This document shows, in pieces, positions 43,475 to 55,336 of a stretch of DNA of 64,000 bases. Origin of the DNA: Elgaria multicarinata webbii (lineage: Eukaryota; Chordata; Lepidosauria; Squamata; Anguidae); the NCBI RefSeq assembly GCF_023053635.1, contig NC_086171.1:18928006-18992005 (forward strand), given 5' to 3'. The notes beneath the pieces were generated by a model, which saw nothing but the letters and a program-made list of their open reading frames with translations, was not told the DNA's origin and searched no databases. Numbering within the stretch: position 1 is the stretch's first letter; each line of letters starts with the position of its first letter. A program made the position numbers and the translations under genes.

Positions 43475-44610
43475 GAGCTTTATCACGCCAGCGTTATACT
43501 GTGCAATCACTGCGAATTGCATGCAAAGGACTCCAAAGTTTTCCATCTTATAATCTGCTTTTATTGTGAAGTACTCTGAAGTTTTCCAGTTTATAATCTG
43601 CTTTGACTGTGAAGTACTCCCATGCATCCTGCTTTAATTGTGCTACAAAGCCAAAAGATGTGCAATATTTTGCTACTAGTTTCCAAACGTGTTTTCCAAG
43701 TGGCCACTGGGGCACAGGAGCAGGATTTGATATGAATTAAACAAATGCTTACATCTGCATAAGCTTTAAAGATAAATACTTCAAAATTGGCACAGCAATA
43801 GACAGGGCCGGTGCTACCATAGAGGCCACTCAGGCGGCCGCCTAGAGCGCCATGCTGAGAGGGGCGCCGGGCACAGCGCAGCACTCACGCGCATTGGCTG
43901 TGAGCTGGCCTGGCCCGAGGATTCAGCTGGGCCTGGGTGGGCGAGATAGCGCCCCATGCCCGCCCAGCCGAAGCAAAGCCAGGGATGCTGGGGTGGGGCG
44001 GCTCCACGTTCGGACTTCTGGAACACGCCCGGAAGAGAGAGAGAATGTAGGGGTGCATGGGGTCTTTGAGTGAATGCATGTGTTCATGCATGTGTTTGTT
44101 TGGAGTGAGTGATGCTGAGTGTGTGTGTGCATGAGCGAATGAGTTGGGGGGGATGATTTGGAGGTGATATTCCTATTAAATAATGCATTTTAAACCCATA
44201 GATGTTCCTTTCCAATTTGTTTGCTATAATTGGCATGACGTATTTCTTGCACTTTAAAATAAATTTAGCAGTTTCAAGTTTTGTGCTTCTTATTTTTTCC
44301 AGGAAACATATGTTCTTAAAAATCAAAGTTGGCATGTGTGTGTGTGTGTGAGAAAGTAGCTCACCTTGCCTAGGGCGCAAAATAGCCTGGCCCTGGCCCT
44401 GGTAATAGATATTAAGGAGAGCTTTAAGCATACCAAATTGGAATTGGATTGGGTCATCCGTTGATTTTTTATGATTTTTTTTTTACATTCCCCCCCTTAA
44501 ACCCATTTCCTGGTATGCGAAGGATCTTGCCGCCCAGTAGCAGCAACAACAACACCACAACACCGACAGCTTAGTGCTGAAGGGGATAATTCGAGGGAAA
44601 CAGGTATGTA
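43475..44610 (-). repeat. Dispersed family D, copy 2, split by a hAT element
   Basis: Minus-strand reading matches 20878-21428, including GGAGTACTTCACAGTCAAAG, GGGTTTAAGGGGGG and ACCTGTTTCCCTCGAATTAT. The match is interrupted at 43803-44401 by a hAT insertion and resumes on both sides without loss. Confidence 0.7.
43803..44401. mobile_element. hAT element (CAGGGCCGG ends) nested in family D
   Basis: The 599-bp insertion starts CAGGGCCGGTGCTACCATAG and ends GCCTGGCCCTGGCCCTG. It is flanked by 8-bp repeats GCAATAGA (43795-43802) and GTAATAGA (44402-44409) with one difference, the hAT target size. GGCCGCCTAGAGCGCC near the left end and CTTGCCTAGGGCGCAAAATA near the right form the longer inverted ends. 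No transposase is seen. Confidence 0.8.
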
Positions 44611-44748
44611 GGATGAAGCTAGTAGAGGCACAGCTTAAACACTTCCAACAGTCAGCCCAGTCCCCTGTCCCACATCAGATTTCCAGGCAGACAATCCACA
44701 GACCCAAATACTGTTAGCTTACAGACCCCAAACCCAGCTCTCTGCCTC

Positions 44749-44971
44749 TGGGTGCTTCTAGACAGAGCGTTGTTAGCATTGCCAATCAAAGGGCATAGTG
44801 CAGCTATTATATCTTTTCCTCCTTCACAGGTTTTCTGTGATAAGAAAAGAGAAGTGATAGAAAAGCACAGAAGGGTTTCAAATGGAAGCTACTGTCATCT
44901 GAATCCCCTGTACACTTCCATGAATGAGGCAGGGCAATTGCACAATAAAATCCTCATCTGGAACCACCTTC
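44749..44971. mobile_element. Dispersed family B, copy 2
   Basis: Starts GGGTGCTTCTAGACAGAGCG and ends AATCCTCATCTGGAACCACC. It aligns with 8264-8491; TTCCATGAATGAGGCAGGGC and the following CACAATAAAA are nearly the same in both. Confidence 0.65.
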
Positions 44972-45027
44972 AGTGTGTATCTTTGTCTTATTCCTACTTG
45001 AAAGTTGTCATCTATTCCAACTTCCCT

Positions 45028-45135
45028 CAAGTGGGTGCCCTCCAGATGTTTTGGATTTCAACTCCCATCAGCTCAAGCCAGCAAAACCAATGGTCAGGGA
45101 TCCTGGGAGTTGAAGCCCAAAACATTTGAAGGCTA
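45028..45135. repeat. Fold-back MITE copy
   Basis: GTGCCCTCCAGATGTTTTGG ... CTGGGAGTTGAAGCCCAAAA with the ACTCCCATCAGCTCAAGCCA core; both arms are present. Confidence 0.8.
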
Positions 45136-45139
45136 GTTT

Positions 45140-46238
45140 GTTCTCTGTTTTTCTCAGACGCCTAGATCACATTATCTTTAGCTGCTGGTGGGTTCTATAT
45201 TTGCCCTACTCAGAATACTTAAGGAAGATCATCTAACAATTAGTTCCTATGGAAACACATAAGCTGTAATTTCCCTTACAAGAGAGGTACTAGGCGCCTT
45301 TGCCAGGGCATTGAAAGGGGTCTCCAGGAGTGCTTCTGGCTGCTTTAACTGGCTTCTATCCAAACTGTTCCCAGTCTTGCAATATAATCCTTAAATTTTA
45401 ACTGTCAAACCATGCTTGATTCTATGGCAGTCTAACTGCATAGCTGACTACAGGTGAGCATCCCAGCGAGTTTACCAAATGGCACAGAAATGGTAAAAGT
45501 GGCATCTTGTAATTCCAATTATCTTTGTTTTCTTTAAAAACAACAACCCTATTTTGTTCCAGTTTTACTTCTGTTCACAGACATCAATATGAAAAATTGG
45601 TATAACATGAATGGTTCATTTCATCAGGTAGCTACGTAGCAGTAAAAAATTTACTATCTTCTGTACTAAGAACAAAAACAGGAATGACAGTCATAATATT
45701 ACCAAGTAAGTAAACCAACCAACACAGTTCTAGGCTCTGAGCCAGACCGGGGTGGGGGAGACACAAATCCATGTGACAGGACTATCTCCTGTGACAAAGG
45801 AGCTGCAGATCCTGACTAAAAGCCTGACATATTTCAGTTTTCACGGATGTAAATTGCAAGGCTGAGAAACCACAGAATGGTAGCCAATAAGAGTGTCAAG
45901 GTTTGGAATGGATTATTTTCTTTCCCCCTTTCTATTATTTATGCATCCATATATATCCATAACAAAGCAAAACAATTGAATGTGCAAGATAAGCCACTTT
46001 GTAGTCCTCTGATGGGCTGATAGTCAGGATGTGCATCTAATGAAACACAGGCGTTATACATGTCAAAATACAGTGTTGGTTCTTAATTGGGAGAAGCCAA
46101 ACTAAAATCATGAATCTAAGGGTGCCATGTACAATGTCTGCAGTTAAAATAACCAATGCTGGAGGCTGGTTGTTGTTATTATTAGAGCTGAAAATGTTCT
46201 GGGTGTGGCTGGCCAAGATTCTGCCATAATGGTAGAGT
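45140..46238. other. Intergenic, nothing recognised
   Basis: No known repeat or gene seen over 1.1 kb. Confidence 0.45.
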
Positions 46239-46379
46239 TTGGAGTTATCCCATGAAGCTTAATGGTGGGAGATTCAGGACAGATAAAAGGAAGTACTTCT
46301 TCACAAAGTGCATAGCTAAACTATGGAATTCGCTACCACAAGATGTTTTGATGGCCACCAATTTGGATGGCTTTAAAAG
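46239..46379 (+). mobile_element. CR1 ORF2 C-terminal fragment
   Basis: Contains GATTCAGGACAGATAAAAGG, TATGGAATTCGCTACCACAA and GATGGCCACCAATTTGGATG with GCTTTAAAAG, the standard CR1 C-terminal coding landmarks. It is cut at 46380 by a hAT element and has only a few bases beyond it. Confidence 0.85.
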
Positions 46380-47146
46380 TAGGGCTGCGTACCCCTGACT
46401 CGCCTTGGAGGCCACTTCAGAGCCTCCAAAACAGCCCCTATTTGACTCAGGGTGCTTTGGGACTGGGCTGCCTCACTTCAGAACTGATCCAAAGCGATGT
46501 TTGCCCCCCAAAGCGAGTCAGCCCTTGCAAGTTCCTGGGTGCTCTCTGTGTGGCTGTGTGGCAGGTACTGAGGAAAGGTGGATGGAAGGCCGACCAGGAG
46601 TCCATTGGACTCCCTGCTTGCCCCAGTTACCTCCCTCCCCATTGAACTCAGAGCCGCCATCCATGGGATATACTTTTGCTGTCCATCCTCCTCCATTTGA
46701 GCCGTGATTTGAAAGTAAGATGGGTGCTCTGTAATTTTCATAGATCTATGGAAATGGCCCTTTACTGCCACCATAGTTTGCGACTGTAGATCTATGAAAA
46801 CATCTGACCCTGTATCTCAGCTCTAATGGAGAAGGATGGATGTCCCATGGGTAAGTCCCATGGGCAGTGACTCTGGATTCAGGGGGCTTAGTGGGAAGGG
46901 AGGGGGAGTCCAATGGACTCACAGTTGTTCTCACATTGGGTTTTCCACATGGATGGCAGGTAGTGGGATCAGTTCACCACTACCACAAATCAGCTCGAGG
47001 CACTTTAAGGTGCTTCAGACCCAATCTGCTTCATCTTGAGGTACCTCAGGCCACCCCTGGTACCACCTTGTATTCATGCTGAGGCAGGCCGAATCTGTCT
47101 GCCTTGGCGGATTTGGGGGTTCAGCTGAAGGCAGTGCACAGCCCTA
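46380..47146. mobile_element. hAT-like element nested in CR1
   Basis: The 767-bp insertion begins TAGGGCTGCGTACC and ends GTGCACAGCCCTA (terminal inverted repeats with TAGGGCTG). It is flanked by perfect 8-bp duplications TTTAAAAG (46372-46379 and 47147-47154). The interior has an inverted pair ATAGATCTATG / GTAGATCTATG near 46740-46795. No transposase is recognised. Confidence 0.8.
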
Positions 47147-47157
47147 TTTAAAAGTGG

Positions 47158-47222
47158 TTTATTTATTTATTACATTTATATACCACCCCATCGCTGAAGC
47201 TCTCTGGGTGGTTTAGACACAT
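47158..47222 (-). mobile_element. LINE 3' tail fragment
   Basis: TTTATTTATTTATTACATTT followed by ATATACCACC and AAGCTCTCTGGGTGGTTT, as at 15020 and 39106. Confidence 0.65.
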
Positions 47223-50200
47223 CCATGGAGGCATGTACTCTGCTACTATGGCCCCTTGCTTTCCCTTTGGCAGATTTGGAGACTATGTAGAAGGCTGGCA
47301 TGCATCTCTTAAAAAACAACAACAGCAAGCCATCATTAGCGAGTGTAGCATAAAGTAGGAATTCCTTTAACATATTTCCATACAGAGTAATCTTTCTGCT
47401 ACAATCCTTTCTCAAATTAATGTGTGAACTAAGCAGCAAGGCTTAATAATATAGAGGTGATGATCGAAGGCAAAAGCTCTGGGCAAAGGGGTGATTTCAG
47501 CAAGCAGAGCTCATTGTTTGAAATAATCAAGGAATAGGAAGGGATGAAAAGTTTTGAACTGAATATGCAAACCAGCTATTAAATATGTGTGTGTGTGTGT
47601 GGGAAATAACAAAGTCAGTCTTCCCCAACTTGGTGCCCTCCAGAGGTGTTGGAGCACAATTCCATCATCTCCAGACAGTTTTATATACCTCCCCGCTTCA
47701 GCAACAGCTTCCAAGGTTATTAACAAAAACAAGGTCAAGAACGTAAATCAATAAAACATAATAAATAACATCTTGATAAAAGAGGGGGAGGAAAACTGTA
47801 AATACATTTTAAAGCCTGGGAGAATAGCATTGTCCTTCCCTGGTGCTGAAAGGATAGCAATATTGGCACCAGGCAGGCCTTCTTGAGAAGTGAGAAGGAT
47901 TGAGACCAGGAGGATGTGATGGAATGGTGGGTGGAGTGAAGTGAAGTGAGTGACAATGGGTAGAGTCAATTGCATCTATTGTGAGCCATCCAAGGAGCTT
48001 AAAATATCTGTCTTGTCTGTCTGTCTGTCTATTTGTAAATAGAGTTGTCAGGGAAGATACATGCCTTGGAGATGCAACTGTAATGCAAAATGACTTTATG
48101 GTAGTCATAGCAGATAGCACAACAGATTAAAACCATTAACCAGAGTTCATTTCTTAGCTCTCAACAGCTAATAGAATACTTCTTTTGAATAATTGAATAA
48201 TTCAAAGAATATAGTGTAATCAGCCATAGGAGCAGCCTCAATGCATTTGGAAAGCATTGGTTTGAGAATTATGGTTGTTACATTCAGTTGCATAAATATA
48301 TCAAGCAAATCCATTTCTTTTTCTTCTTTTTTTAAATAAACATATAGCAACCCCCTGTATTACTGGCTGATGGTTTGTGTATGCTAAATAATACAGAACA
48401 CAGATGATTAAAAAAAAAAGTACTTGGGTTATGAATTGGGTCTCATGGGGACTGTATCATGTTGTGGTCACAGGTATGATGCATTAGAAAGTACATTGTA
48501 TTTGGACTTGGTGGGAAATAGATGATGCTCCCATTAAATGGTCTTGGACAAGTTAGTGATGGGCAACTCTAACTGATAGACTGGGTGATGTAATGATGAG
48601 GCAAAGGCATTGTTCCTGCCTCAGATTCTTATTTCCTAGAGCTGAATTTAGCAATCAACGTTTTCTTTCTGAGATGTACAGAGTCTGGCTCCGGTCCAAA
48701 CTCAGTTCTGAAGGGAAACTGCTGGTGATGGTAGTTGTTTCTTTCCCTTTTCTAGTTGCTTTCTGCACCTCAGGGCATTAAGCTCTTGATTCAACATTAC
48801 TGAAAAGAAAAAATGGCAGACCAACCTGCAGTTGAAAGCCTACATTGTGAGTAGTACCAATGTTTGGTCCTGGACAAGCAAAACCAGGCAGCAGGATATT
48901 CCGCTGTGTTAGGAGTTAATCATTCCTTTTCAAAGGTCTCTCTTGTCTTTGTCCTTTTCAACACCCCCTCCTTTTTTCTTTTAGAAATATGAAGGGTGAA
49001 AATCTTGGTCATCACACCACACATTCACACCTGGAAGTGTATGTTGTTCAAAGGCCGTGACATCACTTTTCATATGCTGGTTGGCAGTGAGAGCTGTGGT
49101 TCTTTATAATGCAGTCCTGTTACTTTTACCTCCCCTCCCCCCCCTCCACCCTCACAACAAACAAAAATAATGTGACCGTTTCCGCCATTCCTTCTGGGGT
49201 GTCCTCCCGGTTTCCTGCTTTGATGACTTTGTCACACCTTTTAAATCCTAGTCATATGTCAACATATCATCCAAGAAAACATTCCCCCACTGTTCCCTGG
49301 CTGCAGCAAAGTAATTAAATCCAAAGACCCCTTATTTATATATTTTTTTAAAAAAAACCCTTTTGCCTTCTGAGATTGAGAAACAATTAGAGTGGTTCAA
49401 TTAGAATGAAAAGCTACATGTGGGCTTACTTTTTTTTAAAAAAAGCTGCCCTCTGTACATTTGCTGAGAGTCCAGCATATTATAGTCTGAATGAGTAATT
49501 TATTTCCAGATAATGGCCTCTTAAAGAGCACATATATGGCCTAACTTCCTAAATATCTCCAAGAACATTATTGAACCACCAGGGTAGCAAAGGTTATACT
49601 TAATTGACTAATTTATGATTAATGCTTTCGAGCTTTTCAGTTGCCATTTTGTCTAATGATAATTGCCCATTTCTTCTTTTTCTTCTTTTTTTAAAGTCTT
49701 GATGAGTAAAACCACACACACTTTACGTTTTGCATCTGTCATTTCACTGAAAATGAACAAAAACCTGAGTAAAGTTATGTGACCAAAGAGGCCCTTCCGC
49801 ACAGAGGTTGTTCACCCTTTTAGCTATAGCAGCGTAGAAGCCAGTATTGTTAACACGTGCAGTCACTTTGCGAACTCAGTAATATCAGTGCCAAGTGTTA
49901 ACACATCAACATTTGAGGTTTTGTTAAACTTACAGAGAAAGAAAAGGAGCCATATTCAGCAAAGGATCATGGGTGCTGTGGAACTCCAGGAGCAGGGAGC
50001 TAGTCTCAAGTTTCACCAATGAACATTAGTTATAATGACTAAGACACAATACGTTTAAAGTTGCCTGCAGTTCCCCCTCTGCTTGTTTTGTTTTTTACTC
50101 ACAGTAAGCATGCAGGCTATGAATCTGGATTGGGACCGACCTGTATGAGTTGCAAACTTTCCCTGCTGCTTGTTTTCCAAAATTAATCCCCCTCGCAAGC

Positions 50201-50320
50201 AGGAGCTAAAAAGCATGAATGGAGGCTTTCCCCCTTTATTTATCCCTTATTTATGTATGTTTAACGCATTGTGTAGCTTGACCCTGAGTCCCAAACCAGG
50301 GTCCTGTAGATGTTCTAATA
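47223..50320. other. Intergenic, mostly unique-looking
   Basis: A fold-back MITE fragment lies near 47617-47670 (TTGGTGCCCTCCAGAGGTGT) and a (GTCT)n tract near 48010-48030. From 49430 to about 49770 the AT-rich text (GACTAATTTATGATTAATGC, CTAATGATAATTGCCCATTT) contains homeodomain-like ATTA cores and no repeat, so it is a candidate conserved non-coding element. No exon is supported. Confidence 0.4.
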
Positions 50321-51497
50321 CAGTGGTTCCCAAACCTTTTCAGTTAACCACCCCCTTGGTTCCACAAACCCAGTGCCCCCTACCCTATAGAAATAATTAT
50401 TCAGAATAGTGGTTTTCAACGACCCACTAAGGAAGATAATAACAATAAAATTCAAAACAGTAACGATTAATTGAATATTTATTCAAAATCCAATTACATT
50501 TTTTTTAGTTTATTTAATTTAACTTGATTCAGTGATGCCATCTTTTCAAAGTCTGATAGTCATTTAGGAAGAATATTAGATATCACATTTAGTAACTAGG
50601 GTAGGAAAAAGGAAAGGAACCTCTTGTGCAAGCACTTGAATCATTGCTGACTCCTAAAGGGACGCCTGCTTTTGCTGACATTTTCTTGGCAGACTTTGTA
50701 GCGGGGTGGTTTGCCATTGCCTTCCCCAGTCGCAGTTACCTTTACCTCAGCTAGCTGGGTACTCATTTTACCGACCTCGGAAGGATGGAAGGCTGAGTCG
50801 ACCTGAGCTGGCTGCCTGAAAACCAGCTTCCGCTGGGATCGAACTCAGGCCGTGGGGAGAGTTTCAGCTGCAGTAACTGCCACTTACCACTCTGCACCAC
50901 ACAAGGCTCTAATTAGGGTAGAGTACCTCACTATTCTGTAAATTCTTAATGTGATGGATGGGCTTGATGAAGTAATATCAGTTTCCCAACGTTTGGTTTA
51001 AAGTCACTTAACATGAGTCTTAAATCACTGTGATTAGTAATCTGGTGTCGATTTCATTGTTTGGAGAGAAGTAGGCAGACCACACTAAAACTACATTCCA
51101 CCAAATATGATGTTGGAAATGCAACCAGGAGTTTTTAAACCACTCTCCATAGTGCAGGATAGCGGGGCACACCAAGCAGGGTATGTCTCCTCATTAGTGT
51201 TTCGGTGCTTTTGAAACATTTCAATTCACCATTAAAAGGACTCTTCTTAAACGGTATTAATACATGTGTGGATTCTTCCCCTATATGGCTTGGGACCAAA
51301 CTACCTTCTCCCATAAAAATGTGCCTGGGTTTTAAGACCTTCTGGAGAGGCGCTTCTCGGAAAAGACCACCTTGAGCGCCCCCCCCGCCGCCCCTTTGCC
51401 TCTTAGCACCCCCTTGCCATCCCCTTGCCTCTTAATGCCCCCCCATGCAATCCCACAGCCCCCAAGGGGGCGGTACCACCCACTTTGGGAACCACTG
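50321..51497. mobile_element. hAT transposon remnant containing a Sauria SINE
   Basis: Starts CAGTGGTTCCCAAACCTTTT and ends CACTTTGGGAACCACTG, classic hAT ends. Perfect 8-bp duplications TTCTAATA lie at 50313-50320 and 51498-51505. Length is 1,177 bp, of which about 317 bp is a nested SINE with its duplication. The remaining 860 bp has no transposase frame I can read, so it is non-autonomous. Next to the ends are C-rich strings (AACCACCCCCTTGG; CGCCCCCCCCGCCGCC). Confidence 0.88.
50605..50910 (-). mobile_element. Sauria SINE (Bov-B-tailed)
   Basis: On the minus strand the head reads GAGCCTTGTGTGGTGCAGAG and then GTGGTAAGTGGCAG, with a B-box region GAGTTCGATCCCAGC. The body is CCTTCCATCCTTCCGAGGTC and GGTAAAATGAGTACCCAGC. 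The tail GGGGAAGGCAATGGCAAACC is shared with Bov-B LINEs. This is the Sauria SINE as known from squamates. A target duplication of about 11 bp flanks it (AACTAGGGTAG at 50594-50604 and AATTAGGGTAG at 50911-50921, one difference). Confidence 0.9.
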
Positions 51498-51505
51498 TTC
51501 TAATA

Positions 51506-52187
51506 GGTACACATTGCATCAGTGTTGTGTTTCCCTCTCCAATTATTTCAGCACAAAGAGACTTGCTCCAACATACCCTGCAAAATTGCAGAGACAAAAA
51601 TAGGAACATGCTTGTGCTATAAGTTTGGAATGGTAGTAGTCTGGATGACCCCTTGGGAATCCTTCCAGCTCTGGGATTCTTCATTGTAAGATGCCTGTGT
51701 GAGTACAGCTGTCAGTATGGGCTGGCCTAAGACAATGCCTCTTAAGACCTGACAATCAGCTGTGATATTCAGCCAATGTGCAGGGTGAATCCCCTGCTCA
51801 AGCAGTGGAGCAGGAGGGTGGCAGATCACACTCACACATTCTGCAGGAAAAGCCCCTGTGGGCTCTGTCACTGCTGTACCAGCCCTGCTTGCCTGCCCTG
51901 GCAAATGCCACAATGGGAGAGTAATCAGCAGGGCTCCTTGGAGTAGCCACCCCTGATCTCTCACTTTAAAGATTCTCCCCAGAGTGATATGAACATGTGG
52001 GCAAACTAGATGGGCCACCAGCCTGACGTCTCACTCCGAGAGAGTCCTCTGAGTGTGTGAGAGAGGGCAAGCAGCTTCTCTGGAATGCTGTCCAGAACCA
52101 AATGCCATGATTTGAAGGGTCCTTCCTCAAAGTGAGGCATTGTGGGCAAGATGGCCCTGGAGACTACCTGTACAGAGGGAAATTAAG
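51506..52187. other. Intergenic, nothing recognised
   Basis: I see no gene or known repeat; a 133-codon minus-strand frame at 51617-52018 has no domain signature. Confidence 0.45.
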
Positions 52188-52462
52188 AACATAAGAGCCA
52201 TGCTGGATCAGACCAAGGGTCCATCTAGTTCAGCACTCTGTTCACACAACCAACCAGCTGTTGACAATGGGGCAACAGCACCATCCCATCCATGTTCTCC
52301 AGCAATATTTGTATATTGACTTACTGCCTCTGATACTGGAGGTAGCACATTGCCATCAGGACAAGAAGCCATTGATAGCCATCTCCTCCAGGAATTTATC
52401 CAACCCCTTTTTAAAGCCATCCCAATTGGTGGCTGATTAAGCAGCCTCGCCACCACAACAAG
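52188..52462 (-). mobile_element. CR1 LINE 3' end
   Basis: AACATAAGAGCCATGCTGGA and CCAAGGGTCCATCTAGTTCA at the left are the reverse of the CR1 3' end. The right side reads the C-terminal coding part (CCAATTGGTGGCTGAT region) in reverse. Confidence 0.85.
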
Positions 52463-52967
52463 TACTCCCCCCTCACCTTTGTTTGACCCCAGTAGTTATT
52501 TGAAGAAAACACACTGTTCTCAAATTTGGGGTTCTTTTCTTTATTATCATAAATCAAAATGTTTTAAAAGCAGTTCCTCATGGGCCTATTTCCATCTGTC
52601 AGTGACTAAACTAGTACTGGGAAAGAAAACTTCAGAGTTGGGAACTAATGGATGGGCTCCCTTCTGAGCCACTGACATTCAGCTTTCTTCTGTAGCCATC
52701 TCCTCTTTTTTGTGTATGTGGGGAGAACCTACATCTCTCCCTCCTCACCAGCTGACTTTGGCTTTTTCCTCCTGCTCCCTCCTTCTTTTTTAGAGAGGGG
52801 GAGAAAGAGAAGCTTTTCCAGGCAAACTGTTCACCATGGGCTACACTGATCTATTGCAGAGAGCCATGTTCTCCACGGAGCTGACATGGCAGCGACGGTG
52901 GCAAAGATAAAAAGAAGGCAGGCACCATGTGGTGGCGGGAAGGGGAGGGATGCAGCTGCTGCTGTGG

Positions 52968-53106
52968 TGGCACATGTTCTGACCACCTCAGGCACATGCT
53001 TTGTATGTAGAAGGTCCCATGTACACTCCCTGTCGTCTCCAGGTAGGGCTGGAAAAGGACTGGCAGCAACTCTGCAGTGTTTCAGTGTGAGGACGATACT
53101 GAGCAA
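52968..53106 (+). mobile_element. tRNA-derived SINE
   Basis: GCACATGCTTTGTATGTAGA, AGGTCCCATGTACACTCC, TCTCCAGGTAGGGCTGGAAA and GACGATACTGAGCAAGAGGA follow the order of the same SINE type as 26263-26390, opposite strand. Confidence 0.65.
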
Positions 53107-53462
53107 GAGGACCAATACCATACCTGTGCACAGATTGTGGCCTATGCACCACAGTCTTGCCACTCCCATCTCTGTCTGTGCTGGACATGGCAATAAACAC
53201 ACAGATATTTGGTTCTGGAGCATTCATGGTATGTTCTTCTCCTCACTTTAATTAGTATGCATCTATCTCCAGGAGGGTAAGAGGCTTGCAATTAAAATCA
53301 GTTTCTGTCTCCATGGAATATTTACTCAGCTATTGGCAACAACTTGATCAATGGCAAATGTTTACAACAGCTGTCAAGTGTTCTTTGAAAATCTGTTTTT
53401 TAACTAGAAGTCCAGGTTCTTAGATTCTTGGCCTAATTCAGGGTTTCAATGAACAGGCTTAC

Positions 53463-53795
53463 AATAGGGGTAGGCAAACTTTTGGGGTGTGTGGTGGGCT
53501 GCACTGGCCTTCCAAGGAACCTCTTTGGGGTCATACAAGTGGCACCCCCCACATGCTGATTCACAACATACACAAATACAGGATGGGTGGTGGGTATCAG
53601 TGATCCTGCTTGAAAACAGGGCATGTGGGGAGATTCAGTCTCACACACCCTGTTTCCCTGCAGCTGTTAGGGACTCAATTTTGCTGGGAAGCAGAATATG
53701 TGGGGGCACCTCTCCCCACGTGGCTTGCCGGGAGGGGGGGATTGGGAGGGCCAGGGCGTCCACAGTGGGCTGCACAAGTAGCCACTGAGGGCTGA
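53463..53795. mobile_element. Decayed hAT-like fragment
   Basis: AGGGGTAGGCAAACTTTTGG with GTGGTGGGCTGCACTGGCC at the left, and GGGCGTCCACAGTGGGCTGC near the right, resemble hAT ends. No target duplication found. Confidence 0.4.
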
Positions 53796-54694
53796 CTTAC
53801 AGGGGAAAAGGCAACACCATGTCTTGTTGATACATAATGTGGCAGCCTCTACATCTGTTCCACGGGGCCTTATTTTAATTATGCTTCATGAGAAATAGTG
53901 CCGGAGTTCCACTGCCCACCAGTTTTCTCTGGTGTAGCAACTTCTTCGTTCAACTAATCTTCATCCATCTCATTTTCAATGCCCACGAGTCATATTTGTT
54001 TATAATAGTAGTACATTAACTAAATTAGTCTGAACTCTTTACTCTGTGAAAAACTGCTCATAGATTGGCCTAAGGCTTTGGCTGAAAGGTTTTCAGGTGG
54101 TTGTGAATTATATAAATTGTTGTTACAGAGAAACAAAATAATTCAATTTTACCTCATGAAACCTGGAAGGGTTTCCCCATTAGGAGCTGGCCTTTGTTTA
54201 CCCACTATTTGTTTCTTCTTGTAATTTAAAGCAATCAGTCATGGGGAACATAAAATATATCAATCAACGTGAACAGATTAGTTCAATATACAGCAGTTCA
54301 GAGTCTAATGAAACAGAAGTAAATACAAGTAAAATAGCAGCAAAGGTACATTGCCAATTGTATTCTAAAACAGACATTGCATGTTTACAATTTTTCCAGG
54401 AATGAGAATGCTAATGCACCATTTTCTATCCCATAGAAAACCCAAATTGCAGGCTTAAAGAATTCACATTTATGTCAATTATGTAGTCCTAGTATACAGA
54501 AATTCTGGTTTTAGGGGAACATTGTACAGGTATTCCCAGTTGACAAAGCTAGGCTAGAAGTGGCATTAAGTGCAGCATGAAAAAAATGGAAAGGAAGGAT
54601 TAACTTGCATGAGTTCATGCACAAACTGGAAACAGTTCTCTTTGGAGCTCATGTAGATTTTGGAGAAGGCACAGGGAGATGTGGTGGTAGGGTG
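53796..54694. other. Intergenic, nothing recognised
   Basis: No known repeat or gene seen. Confidence 0.45.
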
Positions 54695-55305
54695 GCCATG
54701 TGTCCTACTATACAAAGGACAATCCTCTATTTGAAAGGCTATCAGAGGATAGTTCTCTATTTGAAGATTTGAAAGGCTGCCCGGTCTAAGACTGGTTTAA
54801 AGATAAAGAACCATCGGAAGGGAGAGTGACAGGGGCCTTGAACTTGCCCCAGTTAGCACCTGGACAGTAGATTAAGCAGGTGCACAGATCACCCCATCAC
54901 AGCTTTCCCCAATTATCATTATTTCCAAATTGGCATCACTACATATAAATCAGCACATGCAAATCTTATGTAAATGGTCAGTACTTCATTTGAAGGTCTG
55001 CCAAAAGGCTGTCCTCTAGTCTGAAGCTGTGTTCTAATTGAAGGGCTGTCCAGGCCAAGATCAAGAACCATCAGAAGCTAGGCTGGCTCCCTCCTTGATG
55101 GGCTTTCGGAAGCAGGCTAAAACTTTTTTGTTCAAGCAGGCCTTTGGAGAATAATCCAGCCCTCCATCTACGTTAATGTCTTATAATTTTGTTGTGTATT
55201 TTTTTAATTGTTTATGGTTTTGTTTCCCTCCCCCCCCATGTATATTTTAAACTTTGTAAGGCCGCCTTGAGGCCCAGCATTGGGCAAAAGGCGGGATACA
55301 AATAA

Positions 55306-55336
<31 letters not shown>

